Origin: an uncultured Eubacteriales bacterium
GTDB taxonomy: Bacteria; Bacillota; Clostridia; Oscillospirales; CAG-272
Length of the DNA stretch: 64,000 nucleotides
Direction of reading: 5' to 3'
Assembly (NCBI GenBank): GCA_934474225.1
Contig: CAKSLU010000007.1
Coordinates: 1-64,000 of the forward strand
In this document: piece after piece, positions 25,302-33,741 of the stretch
How positions within the stretch are numbered: position 1 is the first letter of the stretch
Layout of the letters: each line of letters opens with the position of its first letter
Position numbers and translations under genes: made by a program
Notes under the pieces: model-generated
Seen by the model: the letters and a program-made list of their open reading frames with translations, nothing else
The model's database searches: none
Told to the model about the DNA's origin: nothing

Positions 25302-26009
25302 ATGACCTATGTAATGTCGGATATACACGGTGACTACGAGCGCTATATGAAGATGCTGGAGGCAATCAACCTCGACGAGGACCGCGACACGCTCTATATC
25401 CTCGGCGATGTCATTGACTTCGGCGAGGGAGGCATGAAGATTCTCGACGACATGTCGTCCCGCCCGAATGTCTACCCCATCATCGGCGAGCATGAGTACA
25501 CCGCCCTGCCGCTGCTCAGCCGCCTCTGCGGCGACGCGGAGGAGAGCGCCGTCGCCGTCGCCGCGCTCGGCAAAGAAGCGCTTGCCGCCTTTGCCGCCTG
25601 GGGCAAAAACGGCGGCGAGGCGACCGCACGCGAATTTTTTGCACTCTCGCCGGACGACCGCGCATGGCTTGTGGACTACCTCGGCGAATTTGCGCCCTAC
25701 GAGGAGGTCGAGGTGGGCGGCAAAACCTATCTGCTCGTGCACGCGGGGCTGCAAAACTTCTCGAAAGACCGCGACATCGACGACTACGGCATCGAGGAGC
25801 TGATCTCGGAGTCACCCGACTATGAAAAGGTGTATTTCGAGGACAAAATCCTCGTCACGGGGCACAAGCCCACCGTGGAAATCAACCCCGGCTATAAGGG
25901 GAAAATCTTCATGCTGAACGGGCATATCGCCATCGACTGCGGCGCGGCATACGGTCTGCCGCTCGGCTGCCTGCGCCTCGACGATAGGAAAGAATTTTAT
26001 GTGGAGTGA
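25302..26009 (+). CDS. Calcineurin-like metallophosphoesterase
   Basis: A 235-residue PPP-type metallophosphoesterase. The metal-binding signature is SDIHGDYE near residue 5, GDVIDFGEGG, GEHEYTA, VHAG and TGHKPT. In typical PPP enzymes the second and third motifs are GDxxDRG and GNHE; here Arg is Phe and the metal-bridging Asn is Glu (both verified at codon level), so activity may be altered. The start at 25302 has GGAGGA upstream. A TATAAT at 25274-25279, without a clear -35, overlaps the preceding stop codon. Likely a protein serine/threonine or dinucleotide phosphatase. Confidence 0.85.
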   Translation: MTYVMSDIHGDYERYMKMLEAINLDEDRDTLYILGDVIDFGEGGMKILDDMSSRPNVYPIIGEHEYTALPLLSRLCGDAEESAVAVAALGKEALAAFAAWGKNGGEATAREFFALSPDDRAWLVDYLGEFAPYEEVEVGGKTYLLVHAGLQNFSKDRDIDDYGIEELISESPDYEKVYFEDKILVTGHKPTVEINPGYKGKIFMLNGHIAIDCGAAYGLPLGCLRLDDRKEFYVE

Positions 26010-26022
26010 GATGTCTGCCTTT

Positions 26023-26284
26023 GGCTCCCCTGTGTAAGGGGTGAGCTGTACGAGACGCGATGCGTTTAGGCTCCCCTGTGCAAGGGGAGCTGTCACCGTC
26101 AGGTGACTGAGGGGTTGTATCTGTGCCATGTAACAATCCCTCCGCCGCCGTTCGGCGGCACCTCCCTTTACACAAGGGAGGCGAAGATAGCCCAGCACGA
26201 TTGCGGCGGGAGCGAGCCCCCGCCCTACGGTGTGCACATAGTTCCCGCTGTTCCGTAGGGGCGATTCATGAATCGCCCGTTTTT
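26023..26284. repeat. Truncated A/E copy, complete type A element and type B units
   Basis: A broken copy at 26023-26066 (GGCTCCCCTGTGTAAGGG then GAGCTGTACGAGACGCGATGCG) is abutted by a complete A element (26069-26182). Type B units follow (26200-26226 and 26255-26281). The last unit reads into the 3' end of the leftward XRE gene and supplies its stop codon. Confidence 0.82.
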
Positions 26285-26499
26285 GCTTTTGGCGCGGGGT
26301 CGTCGGTCAATCCGACAAGAAAATCTGCCGATGTGTGCAGCGATGTCGCCAACTGCGCAATCACGCTTGCGCGCGGTTCCGCATGAAAATAGAGAATCAG
26401 GTAAAGATTCGTGTCGGAAATGCCGGTCACCTCTGCCAGTGCGGGCAAAGACAAATCATATTTCTGCATCAAAAAATGCAATCGCTCTGCAATAGACAA
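26266..26499 (-). CDS. Small XRE-type helix-turn-helix regulator
   Basis: A 77-residue Cro/CI-like protein. The HTH lies at about residues 10-60 (LHFLMQKYDLSLPALAEVTGISDTN as the core), followed by ADFLVGLTDD. TTG at 26499 is chosen because GGGAGG lies about eight bases upstream and the fold begins there. The final codons (KTGDS) and stop lie inside a type B repeat, so repeat insertion probably reshaped the C-terminus. It is preceded by a palindrome at 26522-26537 shared with the promoter of the RHH gene upstream. Confidence 0.75.
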   Translation of the reverse strand: MSIAERLHFLMQKYDLSLPALAEVTGISDTNLYLILYFHAEPRASVIAQLATSLHTSADFLVGLTDDPAPKAKTGDS

Positions 26500-26521
26500 T
26501 CCATTTTTCCTCCCCCCCGTT

Positions 26522-26537
26522 TGTCTGCATGTAGACA
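26522..26537. promoter_or_regulatory. Operator palindrome 2 of the RHH/XRE unit
   Basis: TGTCTGCATGTAGACA shares the 12-base core TCTGCATGTAGA (inverted) with the site at 26794-26809. It lies between the two genes, just ahead of the XRE ribosome site. A hairpin with 11-base arms (26544-26569, GATTAACGGCA) overlaps the RHH stop codon beside it. Confidence 0.6.
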
Positions 26538-26563
26538 GCCGATGATTAACGGCAATGCTGCCG

Positions 26564-26755
26564 TTAATCCTTGCCCGCCAAATCAAGTCCGGTGTATTGT
26601 TCAAGCGCCGCCGTAATCAGTGCGGACATGCTCAGCCCATGCTGCTCGGCATAGGCTCTGAGGTTCTCGCGCTTTTCCAGCGGGATGAACGCCTGAACGG
26701 AATAATACCGTTCGCGCCTGAACTGTGATTTGTAGGCATTCCGCTTTTCTGACAT
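26564..26755 (-). CDS. Ribbon-helix-helix-like DNA-binding protein
   Basis: A 63-residue basic protein. A short beta-type strand (YYSVQAFIPLEKRENL) is followed by two helices (REYAEQHG-like AYAEQHGLSMSALITAALEQYTG), the layout of Arc/MetJ-family regulators and antitoxins. No toxin gene adjoins. It is the first gene of a two-gene unit with the XRE regulator, driven by an exact-consensus promoter whose spacer is an operator. Likely autoregulatory. Confidence 0.7.
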   Translation of the reverse strand: MSEKRNAYKSQFRRERYYSVQAFIPLEKRENLRAYAEQHGLSMSALITAALEQYTGLDLAGKD

Positions 26756-26784
26756 GCGTTCTGCCTCCGTATGTTCATAGCAGT

Positions 26785-26813
26785 ATTATAGCACATCTAC
26801 ATGCAGATGTCAA
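26785..26813 (-). promoter_or_regulatory. Exact-consensus promoter with operator in the spacer
   Basis: TTGACA (26808-26813), 17 bases, TATAAT (26785-26790), leftward. The spacer is almost wholly the palindrome CATCTACATGCAGATG (26794-26809), so a bound repressor would block polymerase. It lies 30 bases from the RHH start codon. Confidence 0.85.
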
Positions 26814-26829
26814 GTGCGAATGCATTTTA

Positions 26830-27010
26830 GGCTTCCCCGTTGGGGAAGCTGGCGCGTAGCGCCTGATGAGGGATTGCACAAAGCAAAACATCGCGCCATG
26901 CTGTGCCGGCTGCCTGCATGCCCTCATCCCCCGCCTACGGCGGTACCTTCCCCACCGGGGAAGGCTTGGTTAGATGCGCAAGGTGCGGGCGACCGATGGT
27001 CGCCCCTACA
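26830..27010. repeat. Type D element and a type B hairpin
   Basis: The D element spans 26830-26965 and is the same layout as at 12250-12388. A GGGCGACC/GGTCGCCC hairpin follows at about 26987-27009. The remaining 40 bases to the terminator at 27052 hold nothing recognisable. Confidence 0.83.
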
Positions 27011-27051
27011 GTTTGCGGGGGATTTTTCACCCCCTTCTGCACACCCAAAGC

Positions 27052-27085
27052 AAAAAAACACGAACCTTGCGGTTCGTGTTTTTTT
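27052..27085 (-). terminator. Terminator after the GH43/SLH gene
   Basis: Stem AACACGAACC / GGTTCGTGTT with a four-base loop and seven-base A and T flanks, three bases past the stop codon. It works in either direction. Confidence 0.9.
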
Positions 27086-27087
27086 GC

Positions 27088-30000
27088 TTACTTGATACGG
27101 TATTCGGCGGCGGCGATGCGCGTGAAGATGACGCACGCCTCCGAGCGGCGGATGCCGTCGTTCGGGCGGTACTTGCCCGTGCCGGCGTCGCCGCCGACGA
27201 TGCCTGCGGCAAAGAGTTTCTTCACCGCGGCGGCGCACGCCATGCCGTCCGTCACATCGGCGGGCGAACCCGTTCGCGTGGCGGCGTATTCGCCGTCCGG
27301 CAGGATTGCCGCAAAGACGACCGCCATCTCCCCGCGCGTGATGGCGCGGTCGTAGCTGTCAAACTGCCCGTCCTTAATGATGCCGTTTGCCACGCAGTAG
27401 GCAACATAAGGTTCGTACCAGGTCTTCGCGCCTGCGGTGTTCACCGCGCCGCCGGAGTAGGCGGTGCGGATGTTGGCGGCGGCGGTCAGCGCCTGTGCCA
27501 CCGTGAAACTGCCGTCGGGTGAGAACTTATCCGCGGCGGTGCCGTTTGCCAGCGCGTACTCATATGCCGCCGCCACATAGGGATGGAACCACGCGGTCTG
27601 CGGCACATCCGCAAAGTTTTCCGCATAGGTGCGCGTGCGGCGGAAGGGTGAAGTTGCATCGCCCGCCGAGGTCTTATCAAATCCGGTGATACGGGCGGCG
27701 AGCGGCAGCGGGTTCAGCGCCATGGTGTAGGTCGTTGACACCGGCTGCACGGCGGTCATCGTGGGCGTGCCGTCCGCCGCGAAGTCGATCTTCTGCATAT
27801 ACATGCGGCGCATGGTGTAGGCAGAATAATGGTACTCCTTCGCGTGGAACACGCCGTAGAAATCCTTTCCATCCGGCGAAGTGGTGACGATCATCGCGCC
27901 GGGGGAATACACGCCGGTTGCATAATCCGTAAACTGCAGCGGCGTCTCATACTTTTTCCAGAGCGACGCATCGGTGAGCGGGTCATTCTCCCCGCCCGTG
28001 AAGCGCAGCATGCCGGTGCAGTACTCGTCGGTGCGGGTATGCCCCGCCGCGAAGAGCAGATACAGCGTGCCGTCCGGCGCATAGAACGGGAACGGTCCCT
28101 CCATGATGCCCTTTTCGTAGTTGTACTGCGGCGAGGAAATGACGACCTGTCCGTCCGCCATCTTCGTGGGCGACTCAAGTTTCACCACGCGCATACGCTG
28201 GATGTGCGTGCCGTTCGACCCGTCCGCCGCGCGCCAGAAGCCGCTGAAGAACATGTAGGTATTGCCGTCATGCTCGATGACGCGGGGCGACAGATAGGTG
28301 AACGCCTCCTTATCGAGGTTCTCCATGCAGCCGAAGAAGCGGTAGCCGCCGATGGGATCATCGGTCTCGGCGACCCAGACATAGGGGTAACGCTTGAGCA
28401 TATTGACGCCCGGATCCTGATCGTTCGGGAACTGGCAGGAGGCGTAAACATACCACTTGCCGTCGAGCTTGTAGAGCTGGGGCGCCCAGATGGCCTGCAT
28501 ATCCTTCGCCTGACCCGAGAGCGCCTGGCTCCAGATGAGCACGGGCGTGACCTTGCCGATGTCAAAGAGGTTGGCCGCCTTCGCCATGTAGATTGCGGGC
28601 TTGCCCGCGTATTCCTTGGCGTAGGTGTAGTAATACCAGCCGTCGACATAGACGACCGAGGGATCGGCAAAGCCCGCAATGGGATTCTGATAGGTTGCAT
28701 CGCCGCTGACGGCGGCCGTAAGGTTCATATTTTCGGGGACAGTGACAGCGGAAGTGTGCGTGCCGCCCATCCCCGCCGTGCCGGACACCGTGCTGACGCG
28801 GCGGATGTCCGAGGTGGTGACGGTGAGGTTGTATGCGCCGTCGAGTTTTGCCGTATTGTCCTCGCCCGCGCGGATGTCGCCCTCAAAGGCTGCGCCCGCC
28901 GCGTTGACTGCGACATTGCCGTACACCTGCGCGCCTGCCGCCACGCCGATGACCGGGCAGGCGACCCTGCCGCCATAGGCGTTGAAGACGGCGTTGCCGC
29001 GAAGGCCGTTCACCCCGGCGACATAAACGCCGTCCGTGATGCTGCCGCCGTAGAGGTTCAGCGTGAGGCTGCCGGTCGCCTGCCGCGCAGACGCACCGGC
29101 AGCGGTGGAATACTGCCCGGGCGTGACAACGCCCCAAGTGCCGCTGTAAATGTCCAGCGTGACATCGGTGCGCAGCGCCTCCGCAAGCGACACCGAGCCG
29201 CCGACCAGCGCCGGATAGTGCTCGATGCGCGCGTCGGGCAGCAGGCTGCATGCGACGCCCGCGCCGATGGTGAGATGCTTGCCCGCCGCGGCGATGTAGG
29301 CGTCGTTTGCCGCCGTCTCAATAGAAAGTTCGGTGAAAGTCGTTTCCATGCCGAGCGTGACCGAGCCGGCGAGCACCAGCTTTGCCCCGTCGGTGAGGCG
29401 GTAGTCCATGCCGCCGTAGAGCGAGGTCACCGTGAGCTTGCCGGTCGCCGCCGCGAGCGTCTTTGCGCCCGAGACCGTGAGACTGCCGCAGACGACCACC
29501 GTGCCGCCCGCAGGGAGCGCCGCCGTCGCCGCGACGAGATCGCCCATCGGCGAAGTCGGCAGCGTGCCGTCGCCCTCTCCGCCGTCCTTCACATAAAGGA
29601 CGGTTTTTTCAGCTTTGACGGGGGTGTAACCCTTGTCCGCGCTGCCGCCGCGCACCAAGGCGAAGCCCTCTCCGGCGCTGTTCGCGCGCTTGCCGAGAAG
29701 CGTGCCGACATGCCCGCCGAGGAGCAGCACATAGGTGCGCGCGCCCGCGACGGTACTGCCGCCCGAGACGGTGGCAAAACTGCCGGAACGGACGGTGACG
29801 CCGTGCGATGCCGCACCCGTGCCGCCGTCCAGCGTGAGGCTGCCGCCCGAGACGCCGTCGCCGACGGTGAGGGCGTGCCCTGCCGCGTCAATTTTGCCGC
29901 TGCCGCCGAGGCGGAGATTTTCAATGCGCGTCTCACTGCCCAGCGTCAGCGTGCCCGAAACGGTCAGCACGCCGCCGTAACTTTTGCCGCCCGAGGCACC

Positions 30001-32199
30001 GACGATGTGCAGCGCCTTTTCGGTGGCGGCAAGCGTTTCGCTGCCGACCGTGAGGTTGCCGCTGACGACGACCGTGCCGCCCGCAGGCATGGCGGCGACC
30101 GCCGCCTTCAGCGTTTTCTTCGCGGTGGCTGCCGTCCTGCCGTCCGCTGCGTCATTGCCGCTGTCCGCGACGAAGAGCACCGCGTCAAAGCCGACGGCGG
30201 GCATCGAAATGCCGTCCGCGAGGTCGAGCGCGGAGACGCCGCGCACATTCTCGCCGTTTGCACCCGCAAAGCCGCCCGCGAAATTGCCGCCCGTGACTTT
30301 CAGCGTGAAGTCGCCGTCCACATAGCCCGCCACGCGGTCGTGCACGGCGGCGATTTCGGTGCCTGCGCGGAAGGTGCCGCCGGAGATCTCAATGGTGACA
30401 TTGCCGCGCACATAGGCGTTGCCGCTTGAGGTTGCGTTGGTGCCGGGGCGCCCGACGCCGCAAATCGAGCTGTTAAATGTGCCGCCCGTGATGCGGATCG
30501 TTGCATCGCCGTCCAGCGCGTCAAAGCCGCTGACCGCGATGATGCCGTTTTTGTTCGGCTCGGTGGTGACCGAGGTGAAGGTGCCGCCGTTTATCTCGAT
30601 GGTGACATTGCCGATGGTGCCGACCGGCTGGTATTCGCCGGTGCGAATCGAGCCGCCGCGGACATACCACCAGGTGCCGCTGTTGATTTCAATCTTATAG
30701 CCGAAGAAGCTCGCCGTCTTTGCCGTGGTGCCTGCTATGGCGCAGTCCGTGCCGCCCCAGACGGCAATGGGATTGCCCTCATAGGCGCAGGTGACGCCCT
30801 CGCCGACGGTGAAGCTGTTGCCGCGGCAGAAGATGTCCACGCCGTTTTTGGAATTGACGCGCAGATGCTCAAACCGCACGGGTGAGCCGAGGAAAACATC
30901 CGCCTCCAGCATCAGCGCGCCGCTGTAAATCTCGCCGCCGTAGCTGTTTGTGAAGGTGATCTCCCCCGCCCGCTCCGGGAAGGTTGCCGACGCGGCGGTG
31001 ACGGTGACTCTGCCGCAGACGACAATGGTGCCGCCCGCCGCATCCAGCCGCTTGAAGGCGCGGCCGAGCGTCTGCACCGCGCTGTCCGCGCTCGTGCCGT
31101 CCGCCGCGTCGTCGCCGAAGTCGCTGAGGAAGACGACCGACGCATCCGTGAGCACGGGCGTGTCGCTGCCGCCGCCGACGACCTTGTCAAAGGACGCCTT
31201 GTTGACGCAGGCGTCCATCCATGCGTCGGTGACCTTGGTTTTGTCCGCGCGGGTGATGTCCAGCGTGGTCTTGCCGTAGTTGGCGGCGACCTGCCCGAAG
31301 GCGGGACCGCCCGTCAGCCCGTGCCACACGCCGGTGGTGGACCAGCCGGTCTCGTTGACGCCCTTGAAATAGGCGGCGGGGTCAAAATTCTCTGTGAGCG
31401 TGACCGTCGCGTCCACCGTGTAGGTCATTTTTTCACTGCCGCAGGCGGTGATGAAGTTGGTGACCGCGCCGCCGTCCAGCGTGATGTACACCCGCGCGGT
31501 GTTCTGCGCCTTGCCGCCCCAGCGGAACGCGCCGAAGACCTTGTCCACGACGGCGTCGCCGCCCACCGTGATGTAAGCCGCGCCGGTGTAGCTCGGGTTG
31601 AACGACGCCTTGCCCGTGTTGCGCCCGAGGCCCGTGACCTCGGCATAGCGTCCGCTCTCAAGCGTGATGTGCGCATCGCGGCTGTAGTCGTCGTCCGGCA
31701 CGGTGACCGTCGCGTTGGTATGCTCCATACCGCCGACGACATGCACCTCGATGTTGTCCATGGTGACACCCTTGCCGAAGGTGAGCGCGAAGAAGCGCCC
31801 CGCCACGACCAGCGTCTTTTTGTGCGCGTTGTAGAATGTGATATTCTCAAAAGTCGTATCCCCGGTGCAGAAGAAGCGGCCGCCGTCCGGGAAGACGAGG
31901 CGCGCGCCGCCCTCCGCCGAAAGCGTCAGCGTGCCGCCCGTGGCAGGCGCGGTAAACGCGCCTACAGAGGCGTCATACCCCGCCGATTTTGCCACCGAGG
32001 TGTCGCCGACGAGGACGACTTTGCCGCCGCCGGACACGGCGCGGATCGCGTCCGCAAGGTCGCCGAGCGGGCTCAAAGCGCTCGTGCCGTCGCCCGTGCC
32101 GCCGTCCTTCACATAGACCGTGTCCGCCGCCGATGCGGCGAGCGTGCCGAGCGCCATGGCAAGGCAGAGCACAAGCATCCATCTGCAAATTTTTTTCAT
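27088..32199 (-). CDS. SLH-anchored exoprotein with four beta-helix-type modules and a GH43-like domain
   Basis: A 1,703-residue secreted protein. The signal peptide covers residues 1-24. Four modules begin with a DGTSALSPLGDL-like or DAADG motif and GGTVVVCG (near residues 25, 351, 671 and 866), each followed by 'SG.TLTLGS' beta-helix repeats. A GH43-like five-blade propeller spans about 1170-1500: FADPSVVY supplies the base-type Asp, WAPQLYKLDGKWYVYAS follows, and IMEGPF supplies the acid Glu. Three SLH repeats at about 1521-1703 bind the secondary wall polymer. It probably acts on arabinan- or xylan-type glycans at the cell surface, if active; two usual active-site positions look changed. 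The start at 32199 has AGGAGGA upstream. It lies 10 bases after the solute-binding lipoprotein gene, in one operon. Confidence 0.85.
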   Translation of the reverse strand: MKKICRWMLVLCLAMALGTLAASAADTVYVKDGGTGDGTSALSPLGDLADAIRAVSGGGKVVLVGDTSVAKSAGYDASVGAFTAPATGGTLTLSAEGGARLVFPDGGRFFCTGDTTFENITFYNAHKKTLVVAGRFFALTFGKGVTMDNIEVHVVGGMEHTNATVTVPDDDYSRDAHITLESGRYAEVTGLGRNTGKASFNPSYTGAAYITVGGDAVVDKVFGAFRWGGKAQNTARVYITLDGGAVTNFITACGSEKMTYTVDATVTLTENFDPAAYFKGVNETGWSTTGVWHGLTGGPAFGQVAANYGKTTLDITRADKTKVTDAWMDACVNKASFDKVVGGGSDTPVLTDASVVFLSDFGDDAADGTSADSAVQTLGRAFKRLDAAGGTIVVCGRVTVTAASATFPERAGEITFTNSYGGEIYSGALMLEADVFLGSPVRFEHLRVNSKNGVDIFCRGNSFTVGEGVTCAYEGNPIAVWGGTDCAIAGTTAKTASFFGYKIEINSGTWWYVRGGSIRTGEYQPVGTIGNVTIEINGGTFTSVTTEPNKNGIIAVSGFDALDGDATIRITGGTFNSSICGVGRPGTNATSSGNAYVRGNVTIEISGGTFRAGTEIAAVHDRVAGYVDGDFTLKVTGGNFAGGFAGANGENVRGVSALDLADGISMPAVGFDAVLFVADSGNDAADGRTAATAKKTLKAAVAAMPAGGTVVVSGNLTVGSETLAATEKALHIVGASGGKSYGGVLTVSGTLTLGSETRIENLRLGGSGKIDAAGHALTVGDGVSGGSLTLDGGTGAASHGVTVRSGSFATVSGGSTVAGARTYVLLLGGHVGTLLGKRANSAGEGFALVRGGSADKGYTPVKAEKTVLYVKDGGEGDGTLPTSPMGDLVAATAALPAGGTVVVCGSLTVSGAKTLAAATGKLTVTSLYGGMDYRLTDGAKLVLAGSVTLGMETTFTELSIETAANDAYIAAAGKHLTIGAGVACSLLPDARIEHYPALVGGSVSLAEALRTDVTLDIYSGTWGVVTPGQYSTAAGASARQATGSLTLNLYGGSITDGVYVAGVNGLRGNAVFNAYGGRVACPVIGVAAGAQVYGNVAVNAAGAAFEGDIRAGEDNTAKLDGAYNLTVTTSDIRRVSTVSGTAGMGGTHTSAVTVPENMNLTAAVSGDATYQNPIAGFADPSVVYVDGWYYYTYAKEYAGKPAIYMAKAANLFDIGKVTPVLIWSQALSGQAKDMQAIWAPQLYKLDGKWYVYASCQFPNDQDPGVNMLKRYPYVWVAETDDPIGGYRFFGCMENLDKEAFTYLSPRVIEHDGNTYMFFSGFWRAADGSNGTHIQRMRVVKLESPTKMADGQVVISSPQYNYEKGIMEGPFPFYAPDGTLYLLFAAGHTRTDEYCTGMLRFTGGENDPLTDASLWKKYETPLQFTDYATGVYSPGAMIVTTSPDGKDFYGVFHAKEYHYSAYTMRRMYMQKIDFAADGTPTMTAVQPVSTTYTMALNPLPLAARITGFDKTSAGDATSPFRRTRTYAENFADVPQTAWFHPYVAAAYEYALANGTAADKFSPDGSFTVAQALTAAANIRTAYSGGAVNTAGAKTWYEPYVAYCVANGIIKDGQFDSYDRAITRGEMAVVFAAILPDGEYAATRTGSPADVTDGMACAAAVKKLFAAGIVGGDAGTGKYRPNDGIRRSEACVIFTRIAAAEYRIK

Positions 32200-32209
32200 C
32201 GCTTCCTCC

Positions 32210-33682
32210 TTAATGTTTCCAGGTCTCTGCCGCGAGGCTGAACGCCGCGTCGGTCTGCGCAAGTGCGGCGCTTGCCGCATCCGCATAGCCCGCAAAGGTG
32301 GAGGCAAAGTCCTTCGACCCCTCGCGGAACATGTAGATCAACTGCTTGTTGATGTTGGCGGGCTGAATGTACAGCCCGAGGTCGTAGGCGCGGGTCGCCG
32401 CCATGCGCTCCAGCGTTGCCAGGCTGTCCTCGTCGCGGAAATACTGCCCCGTGAGCGTCTTGTCGTAGTACGCGCCGGTCAGGAGTTCCTTTCCGTAGTA
32501 AGCCAGCGCATCCAGCACCGCGCCCGAGCGCTCGGCATCCGCCGCCGTGAGCGGCACGGTGAAGAGCGTCATATGCCAGGGAGACGCCACCGTGTGGTAC
32601 TCCGCCTGCGCCTCATCATACTTCGGATAGGGCAGAATGCCGTAGTCGGTCTCCATATCGCGGTAAGCGTCCAGCGACTGCAGTCTGCCTGCAAGGAAGA
32701 GCGCGCGGTTGCCCGAGAACATGTCCATCGCTTCCTTCGAGGCGTAGCGCTGGTAATTGATGGCGTCGCCGCCGAAGCAGAAATCGGTGTACTTCGTGAG
32801 CACATCGACCACGCGCTCGCTGCCGGTGAGCGTCAGCGCAAGCGCGCCATCGGCGCCGACCGTCACCACGCGCTCGCCGCTGCCCTCGAACACGGCATAG
32901 ACCGAGTCATCCCAGGTGATGAGCCCGAACTTGTCGGACATGTCGTACACGCCGTCGCTGTTCAGGTCCTCGGTGGCAAGTTTTGCATAGGACGCAAGCG
33001 CGTCCAGCGTCCACTTCCCGTCCTCGACAAGCGCATAGAAGTCTTCCTCGATGTTGAGGTCGGCCTTGACCTGCTTGTTGAACGCGATGACATTCTGCAT
33101 CATGTCGTCCCAGAAGTCGATGTCGCCGGTGGTGGCAAAGAGCAGCCCGTGCATCGTGAGGTCACGCGCCGCGCGCGCATCCCACCGGTCCTTTTCGAGT
33201 TTCAGATTTCCGATGCTGCCGAGCTCATAGAGCGCGCCGCCCATGGCAAGCGGCACGGCGTCGTAGGCGGCAACTACTGCCGCGTCGTAGTCGTCATCGC
33301 CCGCCGTAGCGGCGACAAGCAGCTTGGTCTTTGCCGAGCCGTTCGTCCCGTAATCCTCAATAAACCTGAACTTGATGCCGTACAGTTCCTCCACCGTTTT
33401 CATCCGGCGATACACCGCCTCGTCAAGCGGCGTGCGATCGGTCATGTCGGTGTCCTCAAAGGTCTTGAACGCCACATTGGCGTCGCAGTTGCCCGAAAGG
33501 AGCATGGTAAACTCGCCGGAATAGTCGGCGTCCACCGGGGTAAATTCGGGCGCTTCGGTGGTCACCTCGGCAGACGCCGTGGTGGTTTCACTTGTCGCGG
33601 GCGCGGGCTTCTCGCCGCAGGCGGCAAGGCTTGCCGCAAAGCATGCGGCGGCAAGAAGCAGTGCAATCTTTCTCTTTGACAT
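32210..33682 (-). CDS. Extracellular solute-binding lipoprotein (sugar-type)
   Basis: A 490-residue lipoprotein. The signal ends in a lipobox at about residues 18-21 (LAAC), followed by a Thr/Ala/Pro-rich linker and a family 1-like substrate-binding fold. In ABC sugar uptake such proteins deliver oligosaccharides to a permease, but no permease or ATPase gene is in this region. It lies between an AraC regulator and the SLH/GH43-like gene on the same strand, so it may sense or capture the glycan that protein binds. GGAGG precedes the ATG at 33682. The ligand is unknown. Confidence 0.85.
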   Translation of the reverse strand: MSKRKIALLLAAACFAASLAACGEKPAPATSETTTASAEVTTEAPEFTPVDADYSGEFTMLLSGNCDANVAFKTFEDTDMTDRTPLDEAVYRRMKTVEELYGIKFRFIEDYGTNGSAKTKLLVAATAGDDDYDAAVVAAYDAVPLAMGGALYELGSIGNLKLEKDRWDARAARDLTMHGLLFATTGDIDFWDDMMQNVIAFNKQVKADLNIEEDFYALVEDGKWTLDALASYAKLATEDLNSDGVYDMSDKFGLITWDDSVYAVFEGSGERVVTVGADGALALTLTGSERVVDVLTKYTDFCFGGDAINYQRYASKEAMDMFSGNRALFLAGRLQSLDAYRDMETDYGILPYPKYDEAQAEYHTVASPWHMTLFTVPLTAADAERSGAVLDALAYYGKELLTGAYYDKTLTGQYFRDEDSLATLERMAATRAYDLGLYIQPANINKQLIYMFREGSKDFASTFAGYADAASAALAQTDAAFSLAAETWKH

Positions 33683-33741
33683 GGCGGTTTCCTCCCGTAT
33701 TCGTTTATGTAGATTTTTTGATTTCTTCGTTTCCCGTGCGG

